Source of the DNA: Ruegeria sp. HKCCD8929
GTDB lineage: Bacteria > Pseudomonadota > Alphaproteobacteria > Rhodobacterales > Rhodobacteraceae
Length of the DNA: 64,000 bases
Reading direction: 5' to 3'
Assembly (NCBI RefSeq): GCF_013031405.1
Contig: NZ_WPZY01000014.1
Span: forward strand, 56,725-120,724
The notes below the pieces were generated by a model. The model was given only the letters and a program-made list of their open reading frames with translations, was not told the origin of the DNA and ran no database searches. Positions 1 to 9,415 of the stretch are shown in pieces. Position numbers and translations under genes: made by a program. Each line of letters begins with the position of its first letter. Positions within the stretch are counted from its first letter, which is position 1.

Positions 1-7
1 AGATCGG

Positions 8-1252
8 TTAGCGGAACAGCGACAGGATCGACTGCGGCGCCTGGTTGGCGATCGACAGCGACTGCGTGGCCAGTTGCTGCTGCACCTGCAGGGCCTGCAG
101 ACGGGCCGAAGTTTCTTCCATATCTGCGTCGACCAGCGCGCCGATCCCCGATTTGAACGAGTCAGACAGGTTCGAGATGAACTCTTTCTGAGTCTCGATC
201 CGCCCCTGGGCAGAACCGAAGGCCGCCGAGGCGTCGATCGACGTGTCAATCAGCGTCTCGATAGTGCCCAGTGCCGCTGCAGCACCAGCGTCGGTCGACA
301 CATCGATTGAGCTCAGCGCAGCAAGGCCACCGGAACCCGCGTTGGTGAACTGGGCCGACACCGTCACGTCACGATCAGCATCGACACCACCCGCACCAGT
401 CACAAAGGACAACGTGCCCGGAGCCGAACTGGAGTCATAGTCGATCTCCACGCCGGTAATCCCAAGTGCATCGATCTGGTTCTTCAACCCGACGGCAACG
501 ATGGCATCGGTATAGTTTGCATCATAGGTGCCCGACGGATCCAAATCCCCGGCCTGCACCGTGTAGGACGCAACCTTGTCACCGATGGTGATCGACACAG
601 TGTCACCCGCCGCGAAGTTGTCGGTCGAGCTGTCGATCACGATGTCACCCGAACCACCGGTCTTGTCCATGGTGAATCCAGCAGCGTCATTGTCCGTGGT
701 CGCGTTGTCAGACCCGGCAAGAACGCCCTTGCTGGCATAACCGCCAGTGGACAGGTTCTGACTGGCAACGGAAATCGACGAGGCCGTCACGTTACCGGCA
801 TTGTCCCGGTCAAGCGACGCCAGAACCGAGGCGGTACCCGCAGAACCATCGACCAGGTTGAGACCGTTGAATTGCGCGGCCCCGACCACCGATGCGATCT
901 GATCCCGCAGCGCGGTCACGTCATCGTTGATCTTTGCACGGTCGACGTTGTCTTCCTGCGCCGCAACGATCTTGCCCTTCATCTGGGTCAGCAGATCGGT
1001 CACGGTTTCAGAGGCGTTTCGCGCCACCGCCACCGTCGATTCTCCCAGCGCCAGACTGTCCTTGATGGCGTTGAAGCCTTTGACATCCGACTCCATTACT
1101 TTGGAGATCGCCCAAACGGCCGAGTTGTCCTTGGCAGTAGCGACGTCCTTGCCGGTCGAGATGGCATTCTGGGTCATTGCCAGGTTCTTATTGACCGATT
1201 TCAGGGTCTGCAGCGCCACCATTGCGCCGTTGTTTGTCAGAATACTGGACAT
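8..1252 (-). CDS. fliC: Flagellin
   Basis: This gene encodes the 414-residue structural subunit of the flagellar filament, exported through the flagellar type III apparatus and polymerised outside the cell. The N-terminal ~140 residues (MSSILTNNGAMVALQTL onward) and the C-terminal ~90 residues (ending in NQAPQSILSLFR) are the conserved helical D0/D1 parts of alphaproteobacterial flagellins. The middle (about residues 150-320) is rich in Ser, Thr, Gly, Asp and Ala and is the variable surface domain. The start is an ATG preceded by GAAGGAACAA. The neighbouring genes are flagellar assembly genes on the same strand upstream. The stop codon lies only seven bases from the window edge, so what follows downstream is not visible. 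Confidence 0.96.
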   Translation of the reverse strand: MSSILTNNGAMVALQTLKSVNKNLAMTQNAISTGKDVATAKDNSAVWAISKVMESDVKGFNAIKDSLALGESTVAVARNASETVTDLLTQMKGKIVAAQEDNVDRAKINDDVTALRDQIASVVGAAQFNGLNLVDGSAGTASVLASLDRDNAGNVTASSISVASQNLSTGGYASKGVLAGSDNATTDNDAAGFTMDKTGGSGDIVIDSSTDNFAAGDTVSITIGDKVASYTVQAGDLDPSGTYDANYTDAIVAVGLKNQIDALGITGVEIDYDSSSAPGTLSFVTGAGGVDADRDVTVSAQFTNAGSGGLAALSSIDVSTDAGAAAALGTIETLIDTSIDASAAFGSAQGRIETQKEFISNLSDSFKSGIGALVDADMEETSARLQALQVQQQLATQSLSIANQAPQSILSLFR

Positions 1253-1464
1253 GTTTCTTTGTTCCTTCAGTCATTGGGCGGTTCACCACCCAGGTTTCAT
1301 CCCGCAGCAAAGCGGGCGCTATGTCGTTCTGACGTCTGCGAGTTACCGGTTCGGTGTTCGCGCCACCCGTTGTTCAAGGTGCGGGCTCACCTTTGGCCGC
1401 TTTCCCCTAACGGATTGCTAAAACGGGCAGGTCGCGTTGTTCGAATTTGATTCAAAGCGGACGC

Positions 1465-1824
1465 TCAAGCCCGTTTTTCCAGCTTGGCCTGCAGGCGCAC
1501 CGGATAGCGCTGTTTCTGGCCGGCACTATCATAGGTCTCGAGCCCCTGACTGACCCGGCGCAATTCGGCCATACGGTTGGCAACCGCGCGAATCCCCTCC
1601 ATCGCGCTGTTCAGAAGCGCCTGGTTGCGAGTGATCTTCTCGTGAACCCGCGTCAGGCGCCGCCCCTCTATATCATCTTGCCCGTTGATCGCCTCGATCA
1701 GCTTTTCCTTCTCGGACATCATATTGCCCAGCCGGTCCAGCTCACCATCGATCAGCGCGCTACGCTCAAGATCGAGCAGTTCCTCAAGCGCCGTGATCAG
1801 GCCCTTTGACGAATCATGTGGCAT
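1465..1824 (-). CDS. FlgN-like flagellar chaperone
   Basis: This is a 119-residue, mostly helical protein with a long amphipathic N-terminal helix (LITALEELLDLERSALIDG) typical of the FlgN/FlgK-chaperone family. FlgN proteins bind hook-filament junction proteins FlgK and FlgL in the cytoplasm and deliver them to the flagellar export gate. Its start overlaps the end of the FlgJ-type gene by 11 bases, so the two are probably translationally coupled. It lies just upstream of flagellin on the same strand, with a 212-base gap that should hold the flagellin leader and promoter; I could not identify a clear sigma-28 box there. Sequence conservation in this family is low, so the assignment leans on length, helical pattern and context. 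Confidence 0.75.
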   Translation of the reverse strand: MPHDSSKGLITALEELLDLERSALIDGELDRLGNMMSEKEKLIEAINGQDDIEGRRLTRVHEKITRNQALLNSAMEGIRAVANRMAELRRVSQGLETYDSAGQKQRYPVRLQAKLEKRA

Positions 1825-2101
1825 TGCCGCTCTCCATCAATGCGTTGAACAAAGTTTCCGACAGTCCGATGCCGCCCGCGCGTGCCAGTTGCTCGGCCTG
1901 CTGGCGCACCAGCATCGAGGCGAACTGATCTTCGCCCGCGCCTCCGCCAAATGCCTCGGGTGTTTTTCCGAGGCCCGCAGATCTGAGCATCTCGGCCAGA
2001 AAGGCCGCCTCCAGTTCCACGGCGGCATCCCGCAATGCCTCATTTTTTGCCGGGGTGGGTGGCGGCTGCGCGGTTACGGTTGAAGGGGGCTGTATCTTCA
2101 T
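1814..2101 (-). CDS. flgJ: FlgJ-type rod-binding protein
   Basis: This 95-residue protein matches the N-terminal rod-binding domain of FlgJ (ELEAAFLAEMLRSAGLG, then DQFASMLVRQQAEQLAR), which helps cap and assemble the flagellar rod in the periplasm. The muramidase domain of enterobacterial FlgJ is absent, as is usual in alphaproteobacteria, where a separate transglycosylase is used. The ATG at 2101 is chosen because it has GAGGGAAA just upstream and follows a region of low coding quality; an in-frame ATG at 2239 would overlap the divergent FliK start. It is transcribed divergently from fliK, so the 113 bases between them should hold both promoters. Confidence 0.85.
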   Translation of the reverse strand: MKIQPPSTVTAQPPPTPAKNEALRDAAVELEAAFLAEMLRSAGLGKTPEAFGGGAGEDQFASMLVRQQAEQLARAGGIGLSETLFNALMESGNAT

Positions 2102-2214
2102 CGTTTCCCTCGGGATTTGTCTCGAACTGTCTCGATCAAAATGGAAAGCGGTTAAAATAAACGTAACCCGTTGCGGGCAATGGTTGGGCGAACACTTCAA
2201 ATCACCGGATACCG

Positions 2215-3636
2215 ATGTTGACGCCGTTATTGAACACAACCTCCTCTGCGAATGGCGGTGCCGCCCTGCAAAGGGATCGTCCCCACGTGGAGGAATCCAA
2301 GGGAAAATCCAGCGGGAAGGACTCGTTCGACCGGTTCATGGATGCGCCGGAGGACGAGCGTCCAGATCTTCAGGCGCGGGAGGTGGCAACCGATTCGCCC
2401 GATGTGGAGGGCGATACCAGTCCGGATACAGTCCGGGGGCCGACCGAACTCGCCAAGGAACCTGCGCCGGATGCGCTGTTTCTTAACGTACCAGCCAATG
2501 CAAGGGAGATTACGCGCGCGCGGGTGGCTTCCGGGGCTGACGACAGTGCAAAAGGCACGAAGCGTGCGGACCCTCAATTAGCGCCGAACATTAGCGCGCC
2601 GCCAGCCGCGCAGGCGCATCCTGGCGCTACGAGCTCATCCGAGAACGCGCAATTCAGCAACGGGAAGGTTCACCCGGAACTGGACTCGGCGAGTGGCAAA
2701 TTTGTTCTCACTGGACCGATGGGCGGAAAGGGTAACGAGGTTCACTCTAGTTCCACCGATCTGTCCGGCACTGTTAAGATGCACGACAAGACTGCGTTCG
2801 CAGCGGACGCCGGAGCCACTACACAAAACGTCGCGGCGTTAAGAATGACCACCAGATCAGGCGCGGGCCACACGCGGCCTGAAGCTCAGTTGGCAACTGG
2901 TTCCAGCGTGCGCGGCTCGCTTGCGGAATCCACAGCGCGCTCTGAGAGTGCTGTCGTTGAGCCTATCGGTCCGCTGTCTCCAAAAGCCGGTCAGGCCGCC
3001 GAAACGTCTTCCCACTCTGCCAGCGTCCAGCCTGTCAGACCGCAAGTTTCGTCAGGACCAGCAGCACCCTCTCCGGCAGTTGTGCCTGACCAAGAACAAC
3101 GCACCTCTACTGCCGCGTCGCTTGCCGAGGATCTCTGGCTAGAGACGGCAGACCCGGGAGAAACCAGCGGTATTTTGGGATCGTCGCAAGCAAATAGTGC
3201 TGACCGGGCTCCGCTCGCGCAGCTTCCTTCGACGCGAGCCGAATTGGCGCGGGCTGTAGCCGGCCAGCTGTCGGCCGCAGTCTCGGCGCGCGCCGGAGCG
3301 GGTGTCGTGGACATCACGCTCAATCCGGAAGAGTTGGGGCGGGTCTCGATGGCACTGAGCACGCGCGACGACGCTTTGATCTTGTCGATTTCGTCCGAAC
3401 GGCCGGAAACCTTGGATCTGATGCGGCGCCATATCGCGGAACTGTCCACTGAATTCCGAGAACTGGGATACGAATCAGTCGCGTTCGAGTTCGGTACGGC
3501 AACCGGAGATACCGAGAACGCTCCGCAAAACCCTGAAGGTGAAGCGACCAAATCCGGGCACGATCCGGGTGACCAGCAACCATCGCCCAACGCCCCGCAG
3601 CGAATCGGCGGGCCAGGCGTTGACCTGAGGCTTTGA
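2215..3636 (+). CDS. fliK: Flagellar hook-length control protein FliK
   Basis: This 473-residue protein is the secreted molecular ruler that sets hook length and switches export specificity from hook to filament substrates. Residues 1-340 are low-complexity and rich in Ala, Ser, Pro, Thr and Gly, as in other FliK N-terminal ruler parts. The conserved C-terminal hook-control domain is visible at about residues 355-425: the stretch VVDITLNPEELGRVSMAL, then LSISSERPETLDLMRRH and ELGYESVAFEF. The ATG at 2215 is the first in frame. The stop is three bases before the flgD start, so fliK and flgD form one transcription unit. The long ruler diverges quickly, so only the C-terminal domain identifies it. 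Confidence 0.9.
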   Translation: MLTPLLNTTSSANGGAALQRDRPHVEESKGKSSGKDSFDRFMDAPEDERPDLQAREVATDSPDVEGDTSPDTVRGPTELAKEPAPDALFLNVPANAREITRARVASGADDSAKGTKRADPQLAPNISAPPAAQAHPGATSSSENAQFSNGKVHPELDSASGKFVLTGPMGGKGNEVHSSSTDLSGTVKMHDKTAFAADAGATTQNVAALRMTTRSGAGHTRPEAQLATGSSVRGSLAESTARSESAVVEPIGPLSPKAGQAAETSSHSASVQPVRPQVSSGPAAPSPAVVPDQEQRTSTAASLAEDLWLETADPGETSGILGSSQANSADRAPLAQLPSTRAELARAVAGQLSAAVSARAGAGVVDITLNPEELGRVSMALSTRDDALILSISSERPETLDLMRRHIAELSTEFRELGYESVAFEFGTATGDTENAPQNPEGEATKSGHDPGDQQPSPNAPQRIGGPGVDLRL

Positions 3637-3639
3637 TCT

Positions 3640-4308
3640 ATGACCACACCTGTTGGAAATCCGGTTGGGAACACCACCGGAACCCCTGCCCCCGCTCCGG
3701 CAAGCAACACTTCGGCGCTGACATCGGATTTTGAAACATTTCTGAAGATGCTCACCGCACAAGCACGGAATCAGGACCCGTTGGAGCCCTTGGATTCATC
3801 GGAATACGCCGCACAGCTTGCGCAATTCTCGATGGTCGAGCAGCAGGTCCAGACCAACAACATGCTGGCCAATCTCGTCAACCAGCTTGGCGCATCCGAC
3901 ATGACGGAACTGGCCGGATGGGTCGGCATGGACGTGCGCGCGCTGGCTCCCGCGCATTTTTCCGGCGCGCCGGTTACGGTTTCACCCACAGTGCACAATA
4001 CGGCGGACAAGGCGTATCTGAATGTCCGCGACAGCACGGGCACTGTGGTCGAACGCTATGAAATTCCGGTCTCGGCGCAGTCCATCACCTGGGATGGAAC
4101 CGATGATGCCGGGGCATCTTATCCGTCCGGCCTCTACACGTTTTCGGTCGAAAGTCACAAGGATGGGACAATGATCGCCGACGATCCTGTCGCAACCTAT
4201 AACCGGGTGACCGAAGCGCAGATCCAGGATGGTGACATTATCCTGACACTGGCGGGCGGGCAGGTCATCCAGTCTTCAGTGGTTACCGCCGTGCGCGCAG
4301 GGAGTTGA
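3640..4308 (+). CDS. flgD: Flagellar hook-capping protein FlgD
   Basis: This 222-residue protein is the scaffold cap that sits at the tip of the growing hook and directs addition of FlgE. The N-terminal segment contains the family hallmark FLKMLTAQARNQDPLEPLDS (about residues 30-49), followed by the conserved AAQLAQFSMVEQQVQTNN helix. The C-terminal part carries the Ig-like/tudor FLG domains, with the typical ITWDGTDDAGASYPSGLYTF turn (about residues 149-168). It is about the usual length for FlgD and lies three bases after fliK. The next gene downstream is not flagellar, so the flagellar block ends here in this direction. Confidence 0.95.
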   Translation: MTTPVGNPVGNTTGTPAPAPASNTSALTSDFETFLKMLTAQARNQDPLEPLDSSEYAAQLAQFSMVEQQVQTNNMLANLVNQLGASDMTELAGWVGMDVRALAPAHFSGAPVTVSPTVHNTADKAYLNVRDSTGTVVERYEIPVSAQSITWDGTDDAGASYPSGLYTFSVESHKDGTMIADDPVATYNRVTEAQIQDGDIILTLAGGQVIQSSVVTAVRAGS

Positions 4309-4437
4309 TCTGGGCACCGGGACAGGTCAAACCATACCTGTTCCCGGGCAATCTGCCCGCTCAAGCTGCGGAGCACGACACTGCAACCCGACACACCTCC
4401 TCCGAGTGCCCTTGTCGCCCAGCTCCACGCGCAGGGG

Positions 4438-5247
4438 TTGGCTGGCGATTCCGACCGGTTCGAGACGCTCTATGGCGGGCGAACCAACCGGGTGTGGAGG
4501 CTATTGGGCACTGAATGCGACCGGGTGCTGAAGCTTTATCAGACCGGTTTTAGGAACCCGCTATTCCGCAACGATGCGAGGCTTGAGGCGGCATGTCTGC
4601 GGGCATTCGAGGGCACCGGTTTTGCACCGCGCCTAAGAGCGGCAGGGCAGATCGGCGCAGAAAGTTGGGTGCTTTATGATCACGCGCCCGGAACTCCCTG
4701 GCGGAAAAACCCGGAAACAGCCGCCCGTGTTCTTCGGCAGGTACATGCGCACCCGACGCGGGTCGAGGCACCAAAGGGTTGCGATGGCAGCGACGATCTG
4801 GCCCGGCATGGCGCGCGGATCGCGTGTTTGTGCGATCCGGATGACCGCCACGCCCTCGACGCCTTGCGCCCCGACGTTGTTATACCTCCTGCACAAGAAC
4901 TCTGCTTGATCCACGGCGACCCGGTGGCGGGCAATATTCTGGTGGCGAACGGGAAGGCGACCCTGATCGACTGGCAGTGCCCGGCGCTGGGCGATCCCTG
5001 TGAGGATCTGGCGCTATTCCTTTCTCCCGCCATGCAGCGACTATACCGAGGCAATCCTTTGACCCAGGCCGAGATCGGCCGGTTTCTCGCCGCCTACGGC
5101 GCAACGGAAGTCGTAGATCGATATCATGCGCTTCGCCCCTGGTATGCATGGCGTATGGCCGCCTATTGCCTGTGGCGCAGCCGGAACGGGGCATCAGACT
5201 ATGCGTCCGGGTTCGAGTTGGAGCTGGAAACGCTCAAAATAGGGTAA
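4438..5247 (+). CDS. Aminoglycoside phosphotransferase-fold kinase
   Basis: The roughly 270-residue product has the protein-kinase-like APH/choline-kinase fold. The catalytic loop LIHGDPVAGNIL supplies the Asp and Asn, and the metal-binding LIDWQCPALGDPCEDLA follows about 20 residues later. The phosphate-contacting N-lobe begins with the FETLYGGRTNRVWRL strand pair. The natural substrate cannot be read from the sequence; thiamine-, choline- and homoserine-kinase-like small molecules are the usual ones. No ATG is available: the frame is open from the flgD stop, so the start is TTG at 4438 or CTG at 4381. It is convergent with the amine oxidoreductase gene, leaving only four bases between stops. 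It is not a resistance gene on this evidence. Confidence 0.82.
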   Translation: MAGDSDRFETLYGGRTNRVWRLLGTECDRVLKLYQTGFRNPLFRNDARLEAACLRAFEGTGFAPRLRAAGQIGAESWVLYDHAPGTPWRKNPETAARVLRQVHAHPTRVEAPKGCDGSDDLARHGARIACLCDPDDRHALDALRPDVVIPPAQELCLIHGDPVAGNILVANGKATLIDWQCPALGDPCEDLALFLSPAMQRLYRGNPLTQAEIGRFLAAYGATEVVDRYHALRPWYAWRMAAYCLWRSRNGASDYASGFELELETLKIG

Positions 5248-5251
5248 ACGG

Positions 5252-6556
5252 TCAGAGATCGCTCAACGCGAGAGCGGCGTAGATCGGCGGCATCAGGACA
5301 CGGCGAAAGCGACCCAGCGGGAATCGCTTTGGCGGCTGCGACAGGACCGAGGGAAGGGCCGTTGGCCCGCCCAGCGCCAGTTGCGCCAGCGCCCGCCCAC
5401 AATAAGTGCCCATAGCGACACCGTTGCCGTGATAAGCCAGTCCGGCGAACAGGCCGGGCCGACCGGGAACCGGGCCAACGTAGGGCTTGAGGTCGCGCGA
5501 CAGACAGACAAGGCCCGACCACATGTGGCTGGCCTCGACACCGGTCCAGGCCGCGAACATCCGGTCGAAATCGCGGCGGACCCGGGCGCGGATCGCGGCC
5601 TCGGCCCGGGGTGAAGACATCAGCCCGCCGCGCATCCCAAACAGGAACCGGCGGTCGGGCATGAGCCGGAAATAATGCAGCAGGTTGCGTGTGTCGTAGC
5701 ACATCTGGTCCGAGATCCACCCCTGCGCCTGCAACTCGGCATCGCTGAGCGGGCGGGTGACCATTATCGTCGATTGTGCGGGCATGTAGCGCCCGGCCAG
5801 CCAATCCGGCACATCCTCGCTAGAATAGCCATTCGTGCAGATCAGGACCGTCTCGCACTCCACCCGGCCCTTCGGCGTCGCAACAGCGTGCCTTTGATCC
5901 GTTCGTGTAATCGCAGTGGCCGGGCTTTGGGCGAACAGGCTGCCCCCGGCATTCCGCACCGCGTCCGCCAGCCCGAACAGATATTTGCGCGGGTTCAAAC
6001 CGAAGCCAACAGGGGTTGTGTACCCACCATGAAACGGCCCGCCAAAGCCAAGGCCGGGCAGGTCTTCAGCCTCGTGCAGAACACCTTCGTCGCTGGCTGA
6101 ACGCCGCAACGCCTCCATCGCGCGCGGGGTATGGGCCAACTGGGTTTCGCCCTTGGAATGGGTGTCCGCCTCGATCCTGTACCGGGCCAGAAGATCGGCC
6201 ACCAAAGCGACCGCGTCACGCTCGGCCTGTGCGTAGGCATCTGCGGCGTCGGCTCCATATCTGCGGGCCATGGCGGGATAGTCGAGTTTGGAGCCGCCCA
6301 GACAGCAGAAGCCACCATTTCGGCCCGAGGCGCCCCAACCGGGCGTCTCGGCCTCAAGCACAACAACCGAGGCCCCTTCCTGGGCAAGATGCAAAGCTGC
6401 CGAGAGGCCGGTGAAACCGCCACCTATCACAGCGACATCCGCGTTAACTTTCCCAGCCAGCACCGGCCAATGCGGCGCAGCTATGGTCTCGTTCCACCAG
6501 CAGCCCTCACGCGGACCGGGGCCGTAGGTGTAGGAAGGGAAGATCCGTATCATCAT
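5252..6556 (-). CDS. FAD-dependent amine oxidoreductase, PuuB-like
   Basis: This 434-residue flavoprotein belongs to the DadA/glycine-oxidase (DAO) superfamily. The N-terminal FAD-binding Rossmann motif is visible as DVAVIGGGFTGLSAALHLA (about residues 39-57), followed by the E of VVVLEAE. A GASGRNGGF segment matches the flavin-contacting loop of PuuB-type gamma-glutamylputrescine oxidases. It is the last gene of a five-gene unit, overlapping the upstream permease by four bases. Next to a putrescine-type transporter and an omega-aminotransferase, it probably oxidises putrescine, a gamma-glutamylated form of it, or another amine. A full Puu pathway (glutamyl ligase, hydrolase) is not in the window, so the exact substrate is inferred. 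Confidence 0.85.
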   Translation of the reverse strand: MMIRIFPSYTYGPGPREGCWWNETIAAPHWPVLAGKVNADVAVIGGGFTGLSAALHLAQEGASVVVLEAETPGWGASGRNGGFCCLGGSKLDYPAMARRYGADAADAYAQAERDAVALVADLLARYRIEADTHSKGETQLAHTPRAMEALRRSASDEGVLHEAEDLPGLGFGGPFHGGYTTPVGFGLNPRKYLFGLADAVRNAGGSLFAQSPATAITRTDQRHAVATPKGRVECETVLICTNGYSSEDVPDWLAGRYMPAQSTIMVTRPLSDAELQAQGWISDQMCYDTRNLLHYFRLMPDRRFLFGMRGGLMSSPRAEAAIRARVRRDFDRMFAAWTGVEASHMWSGLVCLSRDLKPYVGPVPGRPGLFAGLAYHGNGVAMGTYCGRALAQLALGGPTALPSVLSQPPKRFPLGRFRRVLMPPIYAALALSDL

Positions 6557-7368
6557 GCGCGCACGGCAGCCTGCTCTTCCTGTTTCTGCCGGACCATGGC
6601 GCGTTTGGTCACCAGCGAGGCAGTGATTACACCCATGGTCACGATGGCAATCATGATGGTCGAAAGTGCGTTGATCTCGGGGCTCACGCCCAGACGCACG
6701 GCTGAGAAGATCTTGATCGGCAGCGTGGTCGCTGACGGACCGGACGTGAAGGACGCGATAACCAGATCGTCAAGCGACAGGGTGAAGGCCAGCAACCAGC
6801 CCGAGATCACCGCCGGGGCGATGATCGGCAGGGTCACCAAACGGAACGATTCGGCCGGCGAACACCCGAGGTCCAACGCCGCCTCCTCCAGTGAGCGATC
6901 AAAAGTTACCAGCCGCGAGGAGACAACCACCGAGACGTAACACATCGAAAAGGTCGTATGCGCCAGCACGATAGTCAGCACGCCCCGGTCCAGTCCGATG
7001 CCGATGAACAGGAGCAGCAGCGCCAGGCCGGTGATCACCTCGGGCATCACCAGCGGTGCGTAGATCATGCCGGAGAACAGCGTGCGTCCCAGAAATCGCC
7101 CGCCGCGCACCAGCACGTAAGCCGCCATGGTGCCTAGGATCGTCGCCAGCGTGGATGAGAACACCGCCACCTTGAGCGTGACCCACGCGGCGTTCAGAAA
7201 CGCCTCGTTCCGGATCAGTTCACCATACCATTTGGTTGAAAACCCGGCCCAGACCGTCACCAGCTTGCTTTCGTTGAAGCTGTAGACGATCAGGATGATC
7301 ATCGGGATGTAGAGAAACGCAAAGCCCAGCGTCAGCGAGACCGCGTTGAACCAGCTTAGTCTGTTCAT
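6553..7368 (-). CDS. potI: Putrescine ABC transporter permease, PotI-like
   Basis: This 271-residue inner-membrane permease has six predicted helices and the binding-protein-dependent transport signature near the EAA loop (SLEEAALDLGCSPAESFRLVTLPIIAP, read as EAA-x3-G-x9-I-x-LP). It forms the channel with the PotH-like partner and is energised by the PotG-like ATPase. The N-terminus begins with an uncleaved first helix (MNRLSWFNAVSLTLGFAFLY). Start and stop overlap the neighbouring genes by four bases (ATGA), so the transporter and the oxidoreductase are translationally coupled. Confidence 0.92.
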   Translation of the reverse strand: MNRLSWFNAVSLTLGFAFLYIPMIILIVYSFNESKLVTVWAGFSTKWYGELIRNEAFLNAAWVTLKVAVFSSTLATILGTMAAYVLVRGGRFLGRTLFSGMIYAPLVMPEVITGLALLLLFIGIGLDRGVLTIVLAHTTFSMCYVSVVVSSRLVTFDRSLEEAALDLGCSPAESFRLVTLPIIAPAVISGWLLAFTLSLDDLVIASFTSGPSATTLPIKIFSAVRLGVSPEINALSTIMIAIVTMGVITASLVTKRAMVRQKQEEQAAVRA

Positions 7369-8249
7369 TGCTCAGCCTCCGCCTGTTTCTGCTGGTTGCG
7401 CTGGAACAGCACGATGGGGATCACCAGGATCAGCAGCAGCACCACCGCCACGGCGCTGGCGACCGGCCAGTCGCGGTTCGAAAAGAACTCCTCCCACAGC
7501 ACCTTGCCGATCATCAGCGTGCCCGAACCACCCAGAAGCGAGGGGATGACGAATTCACCGATCACCGGGATCATAACCAGAAAACAGCCCGCGATGATGC
7601 CGGGGCGCGAGAGTGGGATGGTGACGAGCCAGAACGCCTGCACCCGTGAGCATCCCAAATCTTCGGCCGCTTCGATCAGCGATCCGTCCAGCCGGTCGAG
7701 CGCGGCGTAGATCGGCAGGATCATGAACGGCAGATAAGTGTAGACGATGCCGATATAGACCGCCGTGGGCGTGTTCAGAATGGTGAGCGGGGCCGAGATG
7801 ATCCCGGTCCACAGCAGGAACTGGTTCAGAACCCCTTCGTTGCTGAGGATGCCCATCCATGCATAGACGCGGATCAGGAATGAGGTCCAGAAGGGCAGGA
7901 TCACTAGCATCATCAGCGTGGGGCGCCATTCCTCGGGCGCGCGGCCCATGGCGTAGGCGATGGGGTAGCCGACAATCAGCGTCAGCAGGGTCGAGACCAC
8001 CGCGATCCTGACGCTGGAGAGGTAAGCTTTCCAATACAGGTCATCCTCGGTCAGGAAGATGAAATTCTCGAAATCCAGTTCGCGCAAGAAAGCCCAGATA
8101 CCCTCGGCCCAGTCGAATTGCGGCATGTAGGGCGGGCGGGCGATGGCCGCATCGGACAGCGAGATTTTGAGGACGATGACAAAGGGTACCAGAAACAGGG
8201 CCAACAGCCACAGATAGGGAACGGCGATCAGAAAGGCGCGGCGCATCAA
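7365..8249 (-). CDS. potH: Putrescine ABC transporter permease, PotH-like
   Basis: This 294-residue polytopic permease pairs with the downstream PotI-like protein. It shows an N-terminal anchor helix (FLIAVPYLWLLALFLVPFVIV), a periplasmic loop before helix 2 (FLTEDDLYWKAYLSSV, typical of PotB/PotH), and an EAA loop (LIEAAEDLGCSRVQAFWLV followed by IPLSRPGI). Four-base overlaps on both sides indicate coupled translation. The length and loop pattern match polyamine permeases rather than sugar permeases. Confidence 0.92.
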   Translation of the reverse strand: MMRRAFLIAVPYLWLLALFLVPFVIVLKISLSDAAIARPPYMPQFDWAEGIWAFLRELDFENFIFLTEDDLYWKAYLSSVRIAVVSTLLTLIVGYPIAYAMGRAPEEWRPTLMMLVILPFWTSFLIRVYAWMGILSNEGVLNQFLLWTGIISAPLTILNTPTAVYIGIVYTYLPFMILPIYAALDRLDGSLIEAAEDLGCSRVQAFWLVTIPLSRPGIIAGCFLVMIPVIGEFVIPSLLGGSGTLMIGKVLWEEFFSNRDWPVASAVAVVLLLILVIPIVLFQRNQQKQAEAEQ

Positions 8250-9373
8250 TTCGCCAGCAGAACGCCTGCGGTGGCGGTCCAGGACAGCCAGACAGGGTCT
8301 TCCCAGGTGTAGGACCGGCGCGAGATGCGGCGGGTATTGGCGGTCTGCGCCTTGATGATGATGCCGTTGGGCAGTTCGACATAGTAGGTCGAGAGATTGC
8401 CCAGATAGGCGATGTCATGCACCTTACCCTGCACCGCGTTGGCGGCGTCAGAGGGACGTTCGGCGGTGATAGCCACCTTCTCCGGCCGGATAGCCAGATG
8501 ACAGGATTGCCCGGTGTCGAAACCGTTGTCTGAGGCGGCGGTCAGCGCCTCCTGCCCTTCGGCCCAGTCGATGTGATAGCCGTCGCCGCCATTCTGCCGC
8601 GCGCGGCCCCGAATGATGTTCACGTCTCCGATGAAATCAGCCACGTAGACCGAATTCGGGGTTTCGTAGATCCGGTCCGGTGTCGCCACCTGCATCAGTT
8701 GACCCTGATCCATGACGGCGACGCGGCTGGCCACGGTCATCGCCTCTTCCTGATCGTGGGTCACGATCACGAAGGTGGTGCCAGTTTTTTCCTGAATATC
8801 CATCAGCTCGAACTGGGTATCCTGCCGCAGCTTCTTGTCGAGCGCCCCCAGAGGTTCGTCCAGCAACAGCAGTTTGGGCGCCTTGGCCAGCGACCGCGCC
8901 AGCGCCACCCGCTGGCGTTGACCACCGGAAATCTGGTGCGGCTTGCGGCGGGCGAACTGCTCCAGCCGGGTCAGCCGCAGCATCGCTTCCACCCGCTCTT
9001 CCAGATCGTGTTTGGGCATGCTGTCCCGGCGCAGGCCGAAGGCGATGTTTTCCCAGACGCTGAGATGTGGGAACAGCGCATAGGACTGGAACATCATGTT
9101 CACCGCGCGCTTGTTTGGCGGAATCGGGTCGATATCCTGCCCGGCCAGCATAATCTGGCCCTCGGTCGGCGTCTCGAACCCGGCCAGCATCCGCATCATC
9201 GTGGTCTTGCCGCAGCCCGACGGGCCGAGCAGGGCAAAGAACTCCTTTTCGAAGATATCCAGCGACAGATTGTCGATAGCGGTGAATTCGCCGAACCGCT
9301 TTGTCACGTTACGGAACTGGATCAGCGGCTTCTCCCCGGGATCGTCCCAAGGCGCAAAAACTGAAGTGTTCAA
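8246..9373 (-). CDS. potG: Putrescine ABC transporter ATP-binding protein, PotG-like
   Basis: This 375-residue ATPase energises the polyamine importer from the cytoplasmic side. The Walker A motif GPSGCGKTT, the Q-loop (MMFQSYALFPHL), the signature ISGGQRQRVALARSL, Walker B LLLLDEPLGALDKKLR and the switch histidine VTHDQEEA are all present in order. The C-terminal ~120 residues form a TOBE-type regulatory domain (HLAIRPEKVAI). The gene overlaps the PotH-like gene by four bases and is separated by 83 bases from the binding-protein gene upstream. That gap contains a GC-rich hairpin. Confidence 0.93.
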   Translation of the reverse strand: MNTSVFAPWDDPGEKPLIQFRNVTKRFGEFTAIDNLSLDIFEKEFFALLGPSGCGKTTMMRMLAGFETPTEGQIMLAGQDIDPIPPNKRAVNMMFQSYALFPHLSVWENIAFGLRRDSMPKHDLEERVEAMLRLTRLEQFARRKPHQISGGQRQRVALARSLAKAPKLLLLDEPLGALDKKLRQDTQFELMDIQEKTGTTFVIVTHDQEEAMTVASRVAVMDQGQLMQVATPDRIYETPNSVYVADFIGDVNIIRGRARQNGGDGYHIDWAEGQEALTAASDNGFDTGQSCHLAIRPEKVAITAERPSDAANAVQGKVHDIAYLGNLSTYYVELPNGIIIKAQTANTRRISRRSYTWEDPVWLSWTATAGVLLAN

Positions 9374-9415
9374 ATCGAATCCCCGCGAGCTGACTGTGTC
9401 GATTGAGGTCAGGCT

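Noticed and set aside
4438..5247. Aminoglycoside resistance gene
   Set aside because: Only the general APH/choline-kinase fold motifs are visible; the context is chromosomal and metabolic, with no sign of a resistance cassette.
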